This document shows, piece after piece, positions 1-8,217 of a stretch of 55,796 nucleotides of DNA. Numbering within the stretch: position 1 is the first letter of the stretch; the number at the start of each line of letters is the position of its first letter. Origin of the DNA: Sphingobacterium sp. (GTDB taxonomy: Bacteria; Bacteroidota; Bacteroidia; Sphingobacteriales; Sphingobacteriaceae); contig JALAGS010000045.1 of assembly GCA_022712315.1 (NCBI GenBank), forward strand, positions 1 to 55,796, written 5' to 3'. A program made the position numbers and the translations under genes. The notes beneath the pieces were generated by a model that saw nothing but the letters and a program-made list of their open reading frames with translations, made no database searches and was not told the origin of the DNA.

Positions 1-132
1 CAAAGCAAATGCCAATGTCCAGGTCCAATAGGCTTGCGTCCAAATTCTATTTAACTTAAATCCATTACTTGCAATTAAATTAAAAATCGAAGAGACGAAA
101 AAGCTCTCAACGAATAATCTTAACATTTTCAT
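1..132 (-). CDS. LytTR-like membrane protein, 5' part only
   Basis: The gene runs off the left edge; only the first 44 codons are visible, starting at 132. The N-terminus aligns without gaps to the protein at 43616-44650, with about 25 of 44 residues identical, including the segment LNRxWTQxYWxW. That paralogue has four predicted membrane segments and a LytTR-like C-terminal region, so this is probably the same kind of membrane-bound regulator. It is divergent from the small gene at 322, exactly as its paralogue is divergent from the gene at 44840. The seen part covers the first membrane segment and the start of the second; the C-terminal domain is inferred from the paralogue. Confidence 0.75.
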   Translation of the reverse strand, partial: MKMLRLFVESFFVSSIFNLIASNGFKLNRIWTQAYWTWTLAFAL

Positions 133-196
133 ATCATTCCACCAAATACTGTTATTAGACTAAGGTTTATATTGTTTAAATATCTAATTTATTAAA

Positions 197-305
197 ATTA
201 ATCAAGTATTAAGCAAAATTGAATCTTCAAAAAGAAGATTATCCTCCAAAATCACGGAGGTTATTCCTTCGCATTCGTTTAAGTAATCTTTAAAATAAAT
301 ATTTG
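197..305 (+). promoter_or_regulatory. Conserved control region of the small-protein gene
   Basis: This stretch matches 44716-44823, in front of the paralogous gene. Shared parts are TATTAAGCAAAATT, an AAAAGAAGA run, the dyad CCTCC-N8-GGAGG (243-260) and a -7-like box AATATTTG at 298-305, one base off TAnnTTTG and 17 bases before the start codon. Here an extra perfect dyad AATCTTC-N5-GAAGATT surrounds the AAAAAGAAGA run. Conservation in two otherwise diverged copies suggests a binding site or 5' RNA element. Which protein binds is not known. Confidence 0.55.
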
Positions 306-321
306 CCAAAAGAGAATTTTT

Positions 322-699
322 ATGAAAGAAAACTTAGACGACGTTGGTTTGGCAGCTAAAGTTGCCACACTTCTCGCGCTACCTAGGGTAGATCGGGCAC
401 TAGCGCTACAGCTTATGAAAGATAATTTTGTGGGTTGGATGGAACACAACTTTAACCTGACTTCCAATCAGTCGTATAAACTTAACAAACTTCCCGCTGG
501 GCTCGGTCAAAAACTTGGAACTGCTATCAGCAATTACATCATGGAAGACAATGTACTTCAAGTTCAAAAAGACGAAAAGAAAGATGAGGATCCAGATTTC
601 ACAGCGCTTAGTGTTTACGGACTCGAGGAATGGCTCGATGGAGGAACGGAAGCAGAAGCGACTCCCCTTCATATACGGATTTCATATAGAAACGCCTAG
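322..699 (+). CDS. Small acidic protein of unknown function, copy 1
   Basis: I do not recognise the family. The 125-residue product has no signal peptide or membrane segment, so it is probably cytoplasmic. It begins MKENLDDVGLAAKVATLLAL, has a central WMEHNFNL block and an acidic, lysine-rich stretch near residues 80-95. It is a clear paralogue of the 129-residue protein at 44840-45229; shared blocks are MKEN, KVA.LLALP, WMEHNFNL, GTAISNY and QKDEK. Both copies are divergent from a LytTR-like membrane protein gene across 189 bp, so the two proteins probably work together. The start is supported by the matching N-terminus and upstream region of the second copy. Confidence 0.75.
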   Translation: MKENLDDVGLAAKVATLLALPRVDRALALQLMKDNFVGWMEHNFNLTSNQSYKLNKLPAGLGQKLGTAISNYIMEDNVLQVQKDEKKDEDPDFTALSVYGLEEWLDGGTEAEATPLHIRISYRNA

Positions 700-704
700 C
701 CTTA

Positions 705-732
705 TTATTTATGCCAGCTTATTTATGCCAGC
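705..732. repeat. Exact tandem 14-bp duplication
   Basis: TTATTTATGCCAGC occurs twice head to tail, five bases after the stop of the small gene. It has no counterpart after the paralogue at 45229. It is probably a slippage duplication. Confidence 0.8.
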
Positions 733-836
733 CATTTTTTGAGGTTGATCTCATGATAGTTGCAACTTTTAACCGAAGGTATTTTCCTAGTCTTAACTAG
801 TAAACAAGCGTTTCTTTATAAAATACAATGTAAGCA

Positions 837-868
837 ATGAAAGGCCCAAAAGGACCTTTCATACTTTT
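837..868 (+). terminator. Hairpin between convergent genes
   Basis: ATGAAAGG and CCTTTCAT form an 8-bp perfect stem around a 10-base loop, followed on the + strand by ACTTTTT. It lies between the small gene (+) and the end of the RND operon (-), and can act for the + transcript. Without a T-run on the other side it is less convincing for the operon. Confidence 0.5.
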
Positions 869-887
869 TGGAGATAATGATGTATAC

Positions 888-1997
888 CTACTTATCCAAG
901 GGAAGTTTGACTCCCTCTTTGATTTCGTCATTGGCATGCAGCAAGATCTGATCACTCCTGTTTAACTTTCCAAAAACTTCGGTAGAATCATGTGTGGATA
1001 CCCCTTCTTTGATATCCACAAAATGTGTCTTACCATCTATAAGCTGGATCACATACTGCCTTTCTGTCGAACGTACAATACTATTGGAAGGTACCAATAA
1101 CGAATTGGCTCCGGCAGACAGTGGAATATCGACCTCGCAGTATAAACCGGGTTTGAGTTTGTTATCCGAGTTGGCGACATCGACCTCTATCGCTTCAGAC
1201 TGCATGGCGCCCAAGGAATTCGCTGAACGGGCTATCATCCCTTCAAACACCTTATTCGGGGTGTTATTAAAACGGTAAGCGACCTTTTTCGAGAGGTCGA
1301 CTTTATCGACATAGTTCTCGGGGATCTGCACTTCCAATCTTAATTTATTGAGATCTTGCAGGATCAACAGGGGTTGATCATTTCCTTTTCCCGGTCCGAC
1401 CAGTGCTCCCTCGGAGACGTTACGCTGTACAATCACACCATTGAATGGCGCTTTGATATTCAGGTAAGACTGCAACATTTCAACTTCTTCTACATTTGCT
1501 TTTTCCGACATGGCTACCGCTTCGTCAGCTTTCATCTTTGATAGCGCATTGTCCAGATCAAGTGGTGATACTGCCCCTTCCTCCTGTGCGGCATTTTTGA
1601 GCCTTTTATATTTATCCTTACTCGCAGAAGCGGTTTCCTGTGCCTGCACAAAACGTGAATGCGCGGCCTGCACCGCAGCGAGCATTTCTGGCGCCTCCAG
1701 CTGCATCAGCAGCTGTCCCTTTTTGACAACTGTACCTCTGTCCACCAAGATATGCTTGACGAAGCTGTTCATTTTGGCATAGATATTTACCTCATTAAAA
1801 GGTTTGAGCTTACCGGGTAAACGCACACTGCTGGACATGACTTTCTCTTGTATGACTGTGGTCTGATAGGTGCTGGCCTTAGCCGGATTTTTCGGCGTCA
1901 GGTCAATGGGCTTTTCGGTGTGACCGCAAGCGGAAAGTAATCCTGTCAGTACTAGTAAATAGCCTATTTTTTTCATCCGTTTGATATTCTTGTTCAT
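888..1997 (-). CDS. RND efflux periplasmic adaptor (HlyD/MFP family)
   Basis: This is the membrane-fusion subunit that links the inner-membrane pump to the outer-membrane channel. The product has 369 residues. A lipoprotein signal with lipobox LLSAC is visible, so it should be lipid-anchored. The biotinyl-lipoyl-like half motif KKGQLLMQLEAPE (about residues 92-104) is followed by a coiled hairpin rich in A/K/E (about 108-170), the second lipoyl half (LNIKAPFNGVIVQRNVSEG) and beta-barrel domains. A second possible start at 1976 leaves a tighter signal peptide. It is the last gene of the operon after the pump, with a 147-base gap. The substrate cannot be told from sequence. Confidence 0.92.
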   Translation of the reverse strand: MNKNIKRMKKIGYLLVLTGLLSACGHTEKPIDLTPKNPAKASTYQTTVIQEKVMSSSVRLPGKLKPFNEVNIYAKMNSFVKHILVDRGTVVKKGQLLMQLEAPEMLAAVQAAHSRFVQAQETASASKDKYKRLKNAAQEEGAVSPLDLDNALSKMKADEAVAMSEKANVEEVEMLQSYLNIKAPFNGVIVQRNVSEGALVGPGKGNDQPLLILQDLNKLRLEVQIPENYVDKVDLSKKVAYRFNNTPNKVFEGMIARSANSLGAMQSEAIEVDVANSDNKLKPGLYCEVDIPLSAGANSLLVPSNSIVRSTERQYVIQLIDGKTHFVDIKEGVSTHDSTEVFGKLNRSDQILLHANDEIKEGVKLPLDK

Positions 1998-2144
1998 TAC
2001 TCAATTGTGTCTTTAAGGCATACATGCTGCCTTTGGCGATTTTATCTTTAAATACAATTCTCTTTCTGATGCATAGTAATTTCTGTCTTTATCCTACCAG
2101 TTTATACTGCTGGGTTTCGATTCGGGAAGAACACTACATTTTTT

Positions 2145-5100
2145 TTAGTTTACACTATACTTGTCTTTTTCCACCAGTAACTTTCGATGATCGGGTTCGT
2201 CCTGCGGCAATAGTGATTCGGAATCGAACGTGGATTTTTCCTTCATCCACACAAACAGGAGCGGCAGGATAAATAGGGCAGCAAATGTGGAGGCAAATAG
2301 ACCGCCGATCACGGCCCGGCCCAATGGTGCCGCCTGCTCACCCGTCTCCCCCATTCCCATGGCCATGGGAATCATGCCGGCAATCATTGCCATACTGGTC
2401 ATCAGGATCGGCCGTAGCCGCGTTGTTGCGCTGGCCAGCGCTGCCGTCCTGGCATTGCGGAAATCCAATCGCAGTGCTTCAGCATTGGACACGATCAAAA
2501 TGGCGTTGGCTACGGAGACACCAGTAGACATAATCATCCCCATGTAGGATTGCAGATTGAGCGTCGACCCTGTGAGCAATAGCATCGCCAAGGATCCTAG
2601 GATCACTGCAGGAATAGTCACCAATGCGGTTAGCGAAAGCTTCACACTTTGATAATTCGCTGCCAGTAGTAGAAATATAACAACAACTGCACAGGCAAGC
2701 CCCAACTGCAAACTACCCATGGTATCGAGCAATAGTGTCGACATCCCTTTCATTTCCACTACAACACCACGCGGCGGAGCCGGGAGTTCACGAATAGCTT
2801 GTTGCACATCCGCTGTTGCTGTCCCCAGGTCTTTCTTATGGATATTTGCCATCACGGTCAAATACCGCCTTGGCCCCTGCCGGTCATACTCACCTGGTAG
2901 ATATTGTGTATTGAAACTGGCTATATCGCCCAAGGTCGGTGTGAGCTGCCCTTTCACGAGCGGAATTTCGCGCAGCTCGTCCATCGTGTTCATCACATAT
3001 TCAGGCACCTGCACCTGTACCTGATAGGTATAGGTATTGTTTTCGTCGAGCCATTGGATTTTCTGTGTAAACCGGCTCGAGGAAGTGCTGGCTGTTACCG
3101 ATCGTGCAATATCATCCATCTGCAGACCTAGCTGGGAGGCTTTGAGACGATCTATGGCAATGGAAATGGTGGGTAGTCTGAGTGGTTGCGCGATCTGCAC
3201 ATCCCGTAGATAGTCGATGTGCCGCAATGCGCTGACAACCTGATCGGCATAGACCTTCAGTTCGTCCATTTTCTTTCCGGCTATGCGCACCTCGATCGGT
3301 GTTGCAGCCCCCTGGCTCATAATCTTTTCGGTCATATCGATAGGCTCAAAATTCAGGCGCAATTTGGGCAGTTTATAATGGATATTTCGTCGTAAGACAT
3401 CTTTGAGTTCGTCCATATTCACATGGTAGTCCGCATTTAGGTTCACCTGGATCACGGCTTCGTGCGTTCCGGTGTTGAATACATAAAGGTTGCTGACGCC
3501 ATAGCTGCTGGGCACCAGGCCAACATAGGCCGAACTGATGGCAACCTGATGGTTGACCGTACTATCGATTACCTGCAGCACCTGTTTGACGGACTCTTCG
3601 GTTCGCTCCAGCCTGGTTCCATCGGGCTCTTTGATCCTGAGCTGAAACTGCCCATTGTTAACCTTGGGCATCATATCCTTGCCGATGTACACAAATGCCG
3701 CTGCCGATAGCGCCAGCGTGAGCAACAGATAAGCGATGATGACTTTGCCCTTATGGCGCATGGAGCGGTATAAGCCGAAGCGATAACGTTTTTTGATCTT
3801 ATCGAAAAAGCCCGGCGAGTCGGACTTGAAATGACCGATATGATGCTCTTTGAGCAGCCAGTTGGATAAAATAGGTACCAAGGTCTGGGCCATAAAGTAC
3901 GAAGCGATCATCGTCAATCCAATCGATAAAGAAAGTGGCAAAAACATCGCCCGGGGAATCCCCGTCATCATAAAAGAAGGTGCAAAAACCGCCAAAATAC
4001 AGAACAGGATCAAGAGCAGCGGCACGGAAATCTCCTGACAGGCCTTATAGATCGCCTTACGCTTGTGCGTACCCTGTTCCTGATGCTGGTGTATGCTTTC
4101 GATGGTCACCGTGGCCTGATCGACAAGGATACCAATGGCTAGGGCCAAACCGCTCAAGGTCATAATATTGATGGTCTGGCCAAACAATGTCAGCAGCAGG
4201 ACGCCAATCAGAATGGATACTGGTATGGTGACGATCACAATCAAGCTGCTTCGCCAGTCGCGCAGAAACAAGAGTACCATGAGACCGGTAAGCAAAGCAC
4301 CGAGCCCCCCTTCGTGCAAAAGACTCTGCACTGAATTCATAACCGCTACGGACTGGTCAAATTCATAAGACACCTTCACATCCTCTGGCAGCAGATTCTG
4401 GATTTCCGGAAGCTTAGCCTTTAGGTTGCTGACTACTGCCCAGGTGGACGCATCCGATGTCTTAACGGCAGGAATATAAACGGAGCGCCGACCATTGATG
4501 AGCGCATAACTTACCGTCACATCCGAGGCGTCCGATACGCGTGCGACATCTTTGATATAAATCGGGGTTCCATTTTTTGTCAGAATAGGGATATCAGCAA
4601 AATCTGCAACATTCTTGATCAGTGAATTGATCGTGGTCACATACATTGTGTTGTTGAGGTGCAGGTTACCCGATGGGGACATCACGTTAAATTTCGACAA
4701 TGCCATTACCACCTCATCGGCGGTCAGGTTGTAGCTCCGTAATTTATTGGGGTCTACATTGACCGTGATCGTCCTGGAGTTGGCTCCAAAGGGCGGCGGT
4801 GCGGAGAGGCCCGGTACTGCAGAAAACATGGGGCGTACCAGCGTGCTCGCCATATCGTAGATCTCCTTGAGGCTTCTTGTCTTGGAAGAAAGCACCAGCT
4901 GACCCACGGGTAAAGAGGAAGCATCAAAACGGACCACCTGTGGCGGCAATGCCCCTGGCGGAAAAAACTTCATGGCCCGGTTTACCTGCAGCGCTACCTG
5001 CGCTGAGGCTTCGGCCATATCGGTATTTTCGTAGAAACTAAGTTTTAGGAGCGTAAGCCCCTGAATATTTTTGGCGGATATATTTTTGATTCCGTTGACA

Positions 5101-5318
5101 TAGAGAAACTGATCCTGCATCCGGGAGGAGAAAAAACCTTCCATCTGCTGTGGGGACATCCCGCCGTAAGATTCAATGACGTAAATGGTCGGTGAATTGA
5201 GCTGCGGAAAGATATCAATCGGTATTTTCAGTACAGCGAGGACCGAAAAGAGCAGCAGGCTGAGGGTGATGATCACTGTGGTAATCGGCCTTCGTAAAGC
5301 AGCTGTGACTAGTGACAT
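2145..5318 (-). CDS. RND family efflux pump, inner-membrane permease
   Basis: This is a proton-driven resistance-nodulation-division transporter of 1057 residues, normal for the family. It starts with the typical short N-terminus and first membrane helix (RRPITTVIITLSLLLFSVLAVLKIPIDIFPQL). Two blocks of periplasmic porter domains and two sets of C-terminal helices follow. The TM4 motif reads GILVDQATVTIE, where many relatives have two consecutive aspartates; only one is present here. Helices near the C-terminus contain MTSMAMIAGMIPMAMG. It sits 6 bp downstream of the tolC-type gene and before the adaptor gene, so all three parts are made together. Both HAE-type drug pumps and metal pumps fit; I cannot choose. 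Confidence 0.93.
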   Translation of the reverse strand: MSLVTAALRRPITTVIITLSLLLFSVLAVLKIPIDIFPQLNSPTIYVIESYGGMSPQQMEGFFSSRMQDQFLYVNGIKNISAKNIQGLTLLKLSFYENTDMAEASAQVALQVNRAMKFFPPGALPPQVVRFDASSLPVGQLVLSSKTRSLKEIYDMASTLVRPMFSAVPGLSAPPPFGANSRTITVNVDPNKLRSYNLTADEVVMALSKFNVMSPSGNLHLNNTMYVTTINSLIKNVADFADIPILTKNGTPIYIKDVARVSDASDVTVSYALINGRRSVYIPAVKTSDASTWAVVSNLKAKLPEIQNLLPEDVKVSYEFDQSVAVMNSVQSLLHEGGLGALLTGLMVLLFLRDWRSSLIVIVTIPVSILIGVLLLTLFGQTINIMTLSGLALAIGILVDQATVTIESIHQHQEQGTHKRKAIYKACQEISVPLLLILFCILAVFAPSFMMTGIPRAMFLPLSLSIGLTMIASYFMAQTLVPILSNWLLKEHHIGHFKSDSPGFFDKIKKRYRFGLYRSMRHKGKVIIAYLLLTLALSAAAFVYIGKDMMPKVNNGQFQLRIKEPDGTRLERTEESVKQVLQVIDSTVNHQVAISSAYVGLVPSSYGVSNLYVFNTGTHEAVIQVNLNADYHVNMDELKDVLRRNIHYKLPKLRLNFEPIDMTEKIMSQGAATPIEVRIAGKKMDELKVYADQVVSALRHIDYLRDVQIAQPLRLPTISIAIDRLKASQLGLQMDDIARSVTASTSSSRFTQKIQWLDENNTYTYQVQVQVPEYVMNTMDELREIPLVKGQLTPTLGDIASFNTQYLPGEYDRQGPRRYLTVMANIHKKDLGTATADVQQAIRELPAPPRGVVVEMKGMSTLLLDTMGSLQLGLACAVVVIFLLLAANYQSVKLSLTALVTIPAVILGSLAMLLLTGSTLNLQSYMGMIMSTGVSVANAILIVSNAEALRLDFRNARTAALASATTRLRPILMTSMAMIAGMIPMAMGMGETGEQAAPLGRAVIGGLFASTFAALFILPLLFVWMKEKSTFDSESLLPQDEPDHRKLLVEKDKYSVN

Positions 5319-5324
5319 AAGTGA

Positions 5325-6713
5325 TTAGTTAAAAAGTTGAAGAAAGCCATCGACATTGTTCTGTGCCACCACCTGGTGGAACAATGCCAGATAATAATTA
5401 TACTTGGCGGTGATGTAATCGCGCTCTGCCTGATTGAGCATGTTCTGGGCAACGTTGACCTCCACAATATCGATCAGCCCATTTTTATACAGGGAAAATT
5501 TCTGGCGGTAGGCCACATTGGCAGCTTTGGTCTGACGCGGAATTTCCTTCAGACGTCTTTCAGCAGTTGCCACTTCAGTGGTAGACTGTGCAATATTCAT
5601 GGCGATGTTGGCCTGTTGTTCCTGTAGCTTTTGACCAGCCTCATCCACCATAAGACGCTGCGTATGGAGTTTTACCTTTTTGCGGCGCAAATCAAACAGG
5701 TTGTAGTTGATTCCCAGACCAACGAGGTAATTACCACGCTGTAGACCAAAGCCGTCGGTTAGCGAACCATAACTATTATCGCTATGTACACTGGATGCCC
5801 TGCCCCATACAGCCCCCGAGAGAAACAGCTTGGGACGGTAGCTGTTGGCAACCAGCTTTTCTTCCATCTTCGTCTTGTCGAACAACGCATTATAATAGGC
5901 TACCATAGGATGCTGACGGCCGCCATCGAGTTCAATAGGCGCGTTTTTTACCTGCTCGAACAGGATCTTTTCGGCAGTGGTATCCGCTACAATCTGCGCT
6001 GGCCGCATACCCGCCAAAGTAGCCAGTTGAATTTGTAATTGCTGTTGCTGATTGTCCAGTTCAATGAGGCCAAGCTGGCTACGGGATATTTCAGCATCGG
6101 CCATGCTGGTATCCACGCCCGCCCGGATACCACTTTTGACCAGCGCAAATATCGATTGACGTATTTCCTGATTTCGGGCTATACTGCGCGATTGGATTTC
6201 AATCAGGTCATGCAATTTCAATAACTGCAGATAACTATAGATCGTGAAGGACTGTAAGTCATATTTCGACTGTTCAAAACGACGGTTCTCCACGGCCACC
6301 TCCGCCTGCGCGAGCTGGTCCTGGGCTTTAAATTGACCAAAATTATAGACCTCCCACTGGAAGGCGGCAATGCCAAGATTGCTGCTCACAGCCTGATAAT
6401 TATTAGCGGGACGTATACCGCCATTATTGGTCGGCACGAGGCCAAATCCGAAGTAAGGCCCCGGCACATTATTATTGGAGCCAACGTCTGCCTGATACGA
6501 CAGCTGTAGGCTCGGCAGACGGTTGTTTTTGACTTCTGCAGCGCGGGCCTGCTGCACCTGTGTACGCACGTAGTCGGTACGTAAGGATGGCGCATGCTGC
6601 GTTACCGAAGACAGCAGCTGGTTGAGTTTGATAGGTACATGACTCTCCTGTCCATAGCTAAAGAAGCTACAGCAGAGCAGCACATGCCCCATAAGGACAA
6701 GTTTTTGAAACAT
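5325..6713 (-). CDS. TolC family outer-membrane efflux protein
   Basis: This is the outer-membrane channel of the tripartite pump, 462 residues. An N-terminal signal peptide ends near FFSYGQ. Two repeated alpha-helical halves follow, with the usual long amphipathic stretches (QDQLAQAEVAVENRRFEQSK and, in the second half, the region around RQKFSLYKNGLIDIVEVNVAQ). Its stop lies 6 bp before the RND start, which indicates translational coupling. It is the first of the three efflux subunits in the operon. A 79-bp gap holding a GGTCCC/GGGACC dyad separates it from a small membrane-protein gene on the same strand. Confidence 0.93.
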   Translation of the reverse strand: MFQKLVLMGHVLLCCSFFSYGQESHVPIKLNQLLSSVTQHAPSLRTDYVRTQVQQARAAEVKNNRLPSLQLSYQADVGSNNNVPGPYFGFGLVPTNNGGIRPANNYQAVSSNLGIAAFQWEVYNFGQFKAQDQLAQAEVAVENRRFEQSKYDLQSFTIYSYLQLLKLHDLIEIQSRSIARNQEIRQSIFALVKSGIRAGVDTSMADAEISRSQLGLIELDNQQQQLQIQLATLAGMRPAQIVADTTAEKILFEQVKNAPIELDGGRQHPMVAYYNALFDKTKMEEKLVANSYRPKLFLSGAVWGRASSVHSDNSYGSLTDGFGLQRGNYLVGLGINYNLFDLRRKKVKLHTQRLMVDEAGQKLQEQQANIAMNIAQSTTEVATAERRLKEIPRQTKAANVAYRQKFSLYKNGLIDIVEVNVAQNMLNQAERDYITAKYNYYLALFHQVVAQNNVDGFLQLFN

Positions 6714-6748
6714 ATAAAAAGCTTATTTTAAGATAAATGAATGTTTGC

Positions 6749-6763
6749 GGTCCCATTGGGACC
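6749..6763. repeat. Perfect 6-bp dyad before the tolC-type gene
   Basis: GGTCCC and GGGACC are separated by three bases, about 36 bp upstream of the tolC-type start. There is no following T-run, so an operator or an mRNA hairpin is more likely than a terminator. Confidence 0.4.
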
Positions 6764-6792
6764 CACTCAATACGATTAAAATGGCTTTTTTA

Positions 6793-7161
6793 TCATAAAG
6801 TCAGCTGAAGATTACGCAGGTATAGCCGTTCCAGCGGCAATATTATTTTGGATAGCAAGTTACCAATCGAAAACATGCTGGAATTCGGAAAGAAGGTGTT
6901 GAAAAAGTGGGTAATAAAAAACTCCCTTACTTTAGCGACAAAGTGACGAAGTGGCGAGAGCGTCAGACAGACACTATCTTTAACATCAACCCAATCCAGG
7001 TATTCCTGTTTTCGTTTACTAAAGGCCTTGATAACGGTGATAAACTCATTCTCGCCTTGGGTCTTTGCCTGATGATATAATGAAAATCCGATCAAAGGCT
7101 TCACGATCAGTAGCATCGCACTTATCAGTAAGAGAAATTGAAATATAACTCGTCTTAACAT
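6793..7161 (-). CDS. Small membrane protein upstream of the RND operon
   Basis: I do not recognise a named family. Starting at the ATG at 7161, the product has 122 residues and one strong N-terminal hydrophobic segment (VIFQFLLLISAMLLIVKPLIGF), followed by a basic, soluble-looking part and an amphipathic C-terminus. A longer frame reaches 7281, but its extra 40 residues look untranslated, being cysteine-rich and without pattern. It lies on the same strand as the three efflux genes, 79 bp upstream, so it may be the first gene of that operon. A membrane-bound accessory role is only an inference from position. Confidence 0.6.
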   Translation of the reverse strand: MLRRVIFQFLLLISAMLLIVKPLIGFSLYHQAKTQGENEFITVIKAFSKRKQEYLDWVDVKDSVCLTLSPLRHFVAKVREFFITHFFNTFFPNSSMFSIGNLLSKIILPLERLYLRNLQLTL

Positions 7162-7320
7162 AGGTTGTATGATATCTAATGCACAGCATTTTGATTTGCG
7201 TACACTACAAATATAAACAATGACGCAGTAGACCATTGTAACATTGACGTAACGAAAGCTTTTGTAAACATCATGTTGCAATTACTTGCTCCATACAAAT
7301 GTTAGAGCCATAATAAATGC

Positions 7321-7701
7321 TTATAAAATATCAATTAACCCGGGCGGACATAATTTAGCCACTAAAAATTCAAGTTCATCCAGTTCAAATGGTTTGGCCA
7401 AGAAAGCGTCGGCCCCACAAGCATCAGCTATCGCTTTGCCTTGAAGGCTCGCCGACATCATAATCACTTTTATTGAGCTGTATTTTTCGGATGCCTTGAG
7501 TTGCCGCACAATGTCGTCTCCGGCCAGCCACGGCATCTGTAGATCCACAATCAACAGGTCAGGTTGTCTTTCGTCTATCGTATCCATGAGTTCCGGGCTA
7601 TGGGCAACGGATATGACCTCCTGGTTTTCGTTCGCTAATGCAAGCCCCAACACATCTAATATAAGTGTATCGTCCTCGCAAATAATTATTTTCCTCTTCA
7701 T
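7321..7701 (-). CDS. Single-domain response regulator (CheY-like receiver)
   Basis: The 126-residue product is one receiver domain with no output domain. Key residues are in place: the acidic pair D10/D11 in ICEDD, the phospho-acceptor D53 in IVDLQMP, S83 in MMSAS and K103 in LAKPF. Such proteins act by protein-protein contact or pass phosphate along a relay. The PAS histidine kinase at 9454-10557 is the only kinase in the window and lies 2 kb away on the same strand, so it is a possible partner; this is an inference. The start ATG follows no strong Shine-Dalgarno sequence, as is common in this group. Confidence 0.93.
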   Translation of the reverse strand: MKRKIIICEDDTLILDVLGLALANENQEVISVAHSPELMDTIDERQPDLLIVDLQMPWLAGDDIVRQLKASEKYSSIKVIMMSASLQGKAIADACGADAFLAKPFELDELEFLVAKLCPPGLIDIL

Positions 7702-7843
7702 GATTATGTTGGCTCAATTTACTGCTTTATTAATATGACTTTGCTGGGTTACCACCCTAAAACACCTATCCTTTCCTCTAACTATGGCCTTTTAGCACAA
7801 AATAGGCAATTTATTAAAAAATATGGTCAAACAATCAAAAGTA

Positions 7844-8029
7844 CTACACACTGCTAATACAATTTAGCTCGATCAGCTTTTTCTTGGAGATTTTTTCGAT
7901 CCGATAAACATAAACCCGGATTGCTTCTCCAGCTTCATCTGTACCTAGATATTCCATCAGTTCAAAATGTCGAGGAACGGCTTCTTTTACAACTTGTCCT
8001 GTTGCTTGAATATTCGCTATTTTTTCCAT
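7844..8029 (-). CDS. Possible 61-residue protein
   Basis: A short frame with a plausible soluble composition (MEKIANIQATGQVVKEAVPR..., ending KKKLIELNCISSV). I do not recognise it. No ribosome binding site or promoter is obvious. The overlapping frame on the other strand is leucine-rich and lacks features of a real protein, which makes this strand the better choice. It could be an unrelated open frame. Confidence 0.4.
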   Translation of the reverse strand: MEKIANIQATGQVVKEAVPRHFELMEYLGTDEAGEAIRVYVYRIEKISKKKLIELNCISSV

Positions 8030-8101
8030 TATTAAAGAGTAACAGTTTTTCTTTAGTACAATTTTCGTTTCTTATTATTACGTATATTTCCATGAAAAAT
8101 T

Positions 8102-8133
8102 AAAAGCGGGCTACATGCAGCAGCCCGCTTTTT
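8102..8133. terminator. Strong hairpin with T-run between divergent genes
   Basis: AAAAGCGGGCT and AGCCCGCTTTT form an 11-bp perfect stem around a 9-base loop and read TTTTT on the + strand and a T-run on the - strand. It lies between a frame reading left and the ArsB-like gene reading right, where a terminator is not expected. It may end an unrecognised short transcript, or act as an attenuator. Confidence 0.7.
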
Positions 8134-8186
8134 GAAATAATCAATTTTAACGTAAGATCAGGTGAATAACACCATTCGAACTGTTA

Positions 8187-8194
8187 TAGTTTTG
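8187..8194 (+). promoter_or_regulatory. Candidate -7 box of the ArsB-like gene
   Basis: TAGTTTTG matches the Bacteroidota TAnnTTTG element, 23 bases before the start codon at 8218. No clear -33 TTTG was found at the right distance. Confidence 0.4.
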
Positions 8195-8217
8195 ATTATT
8201 TTATGACCACATAAAGA

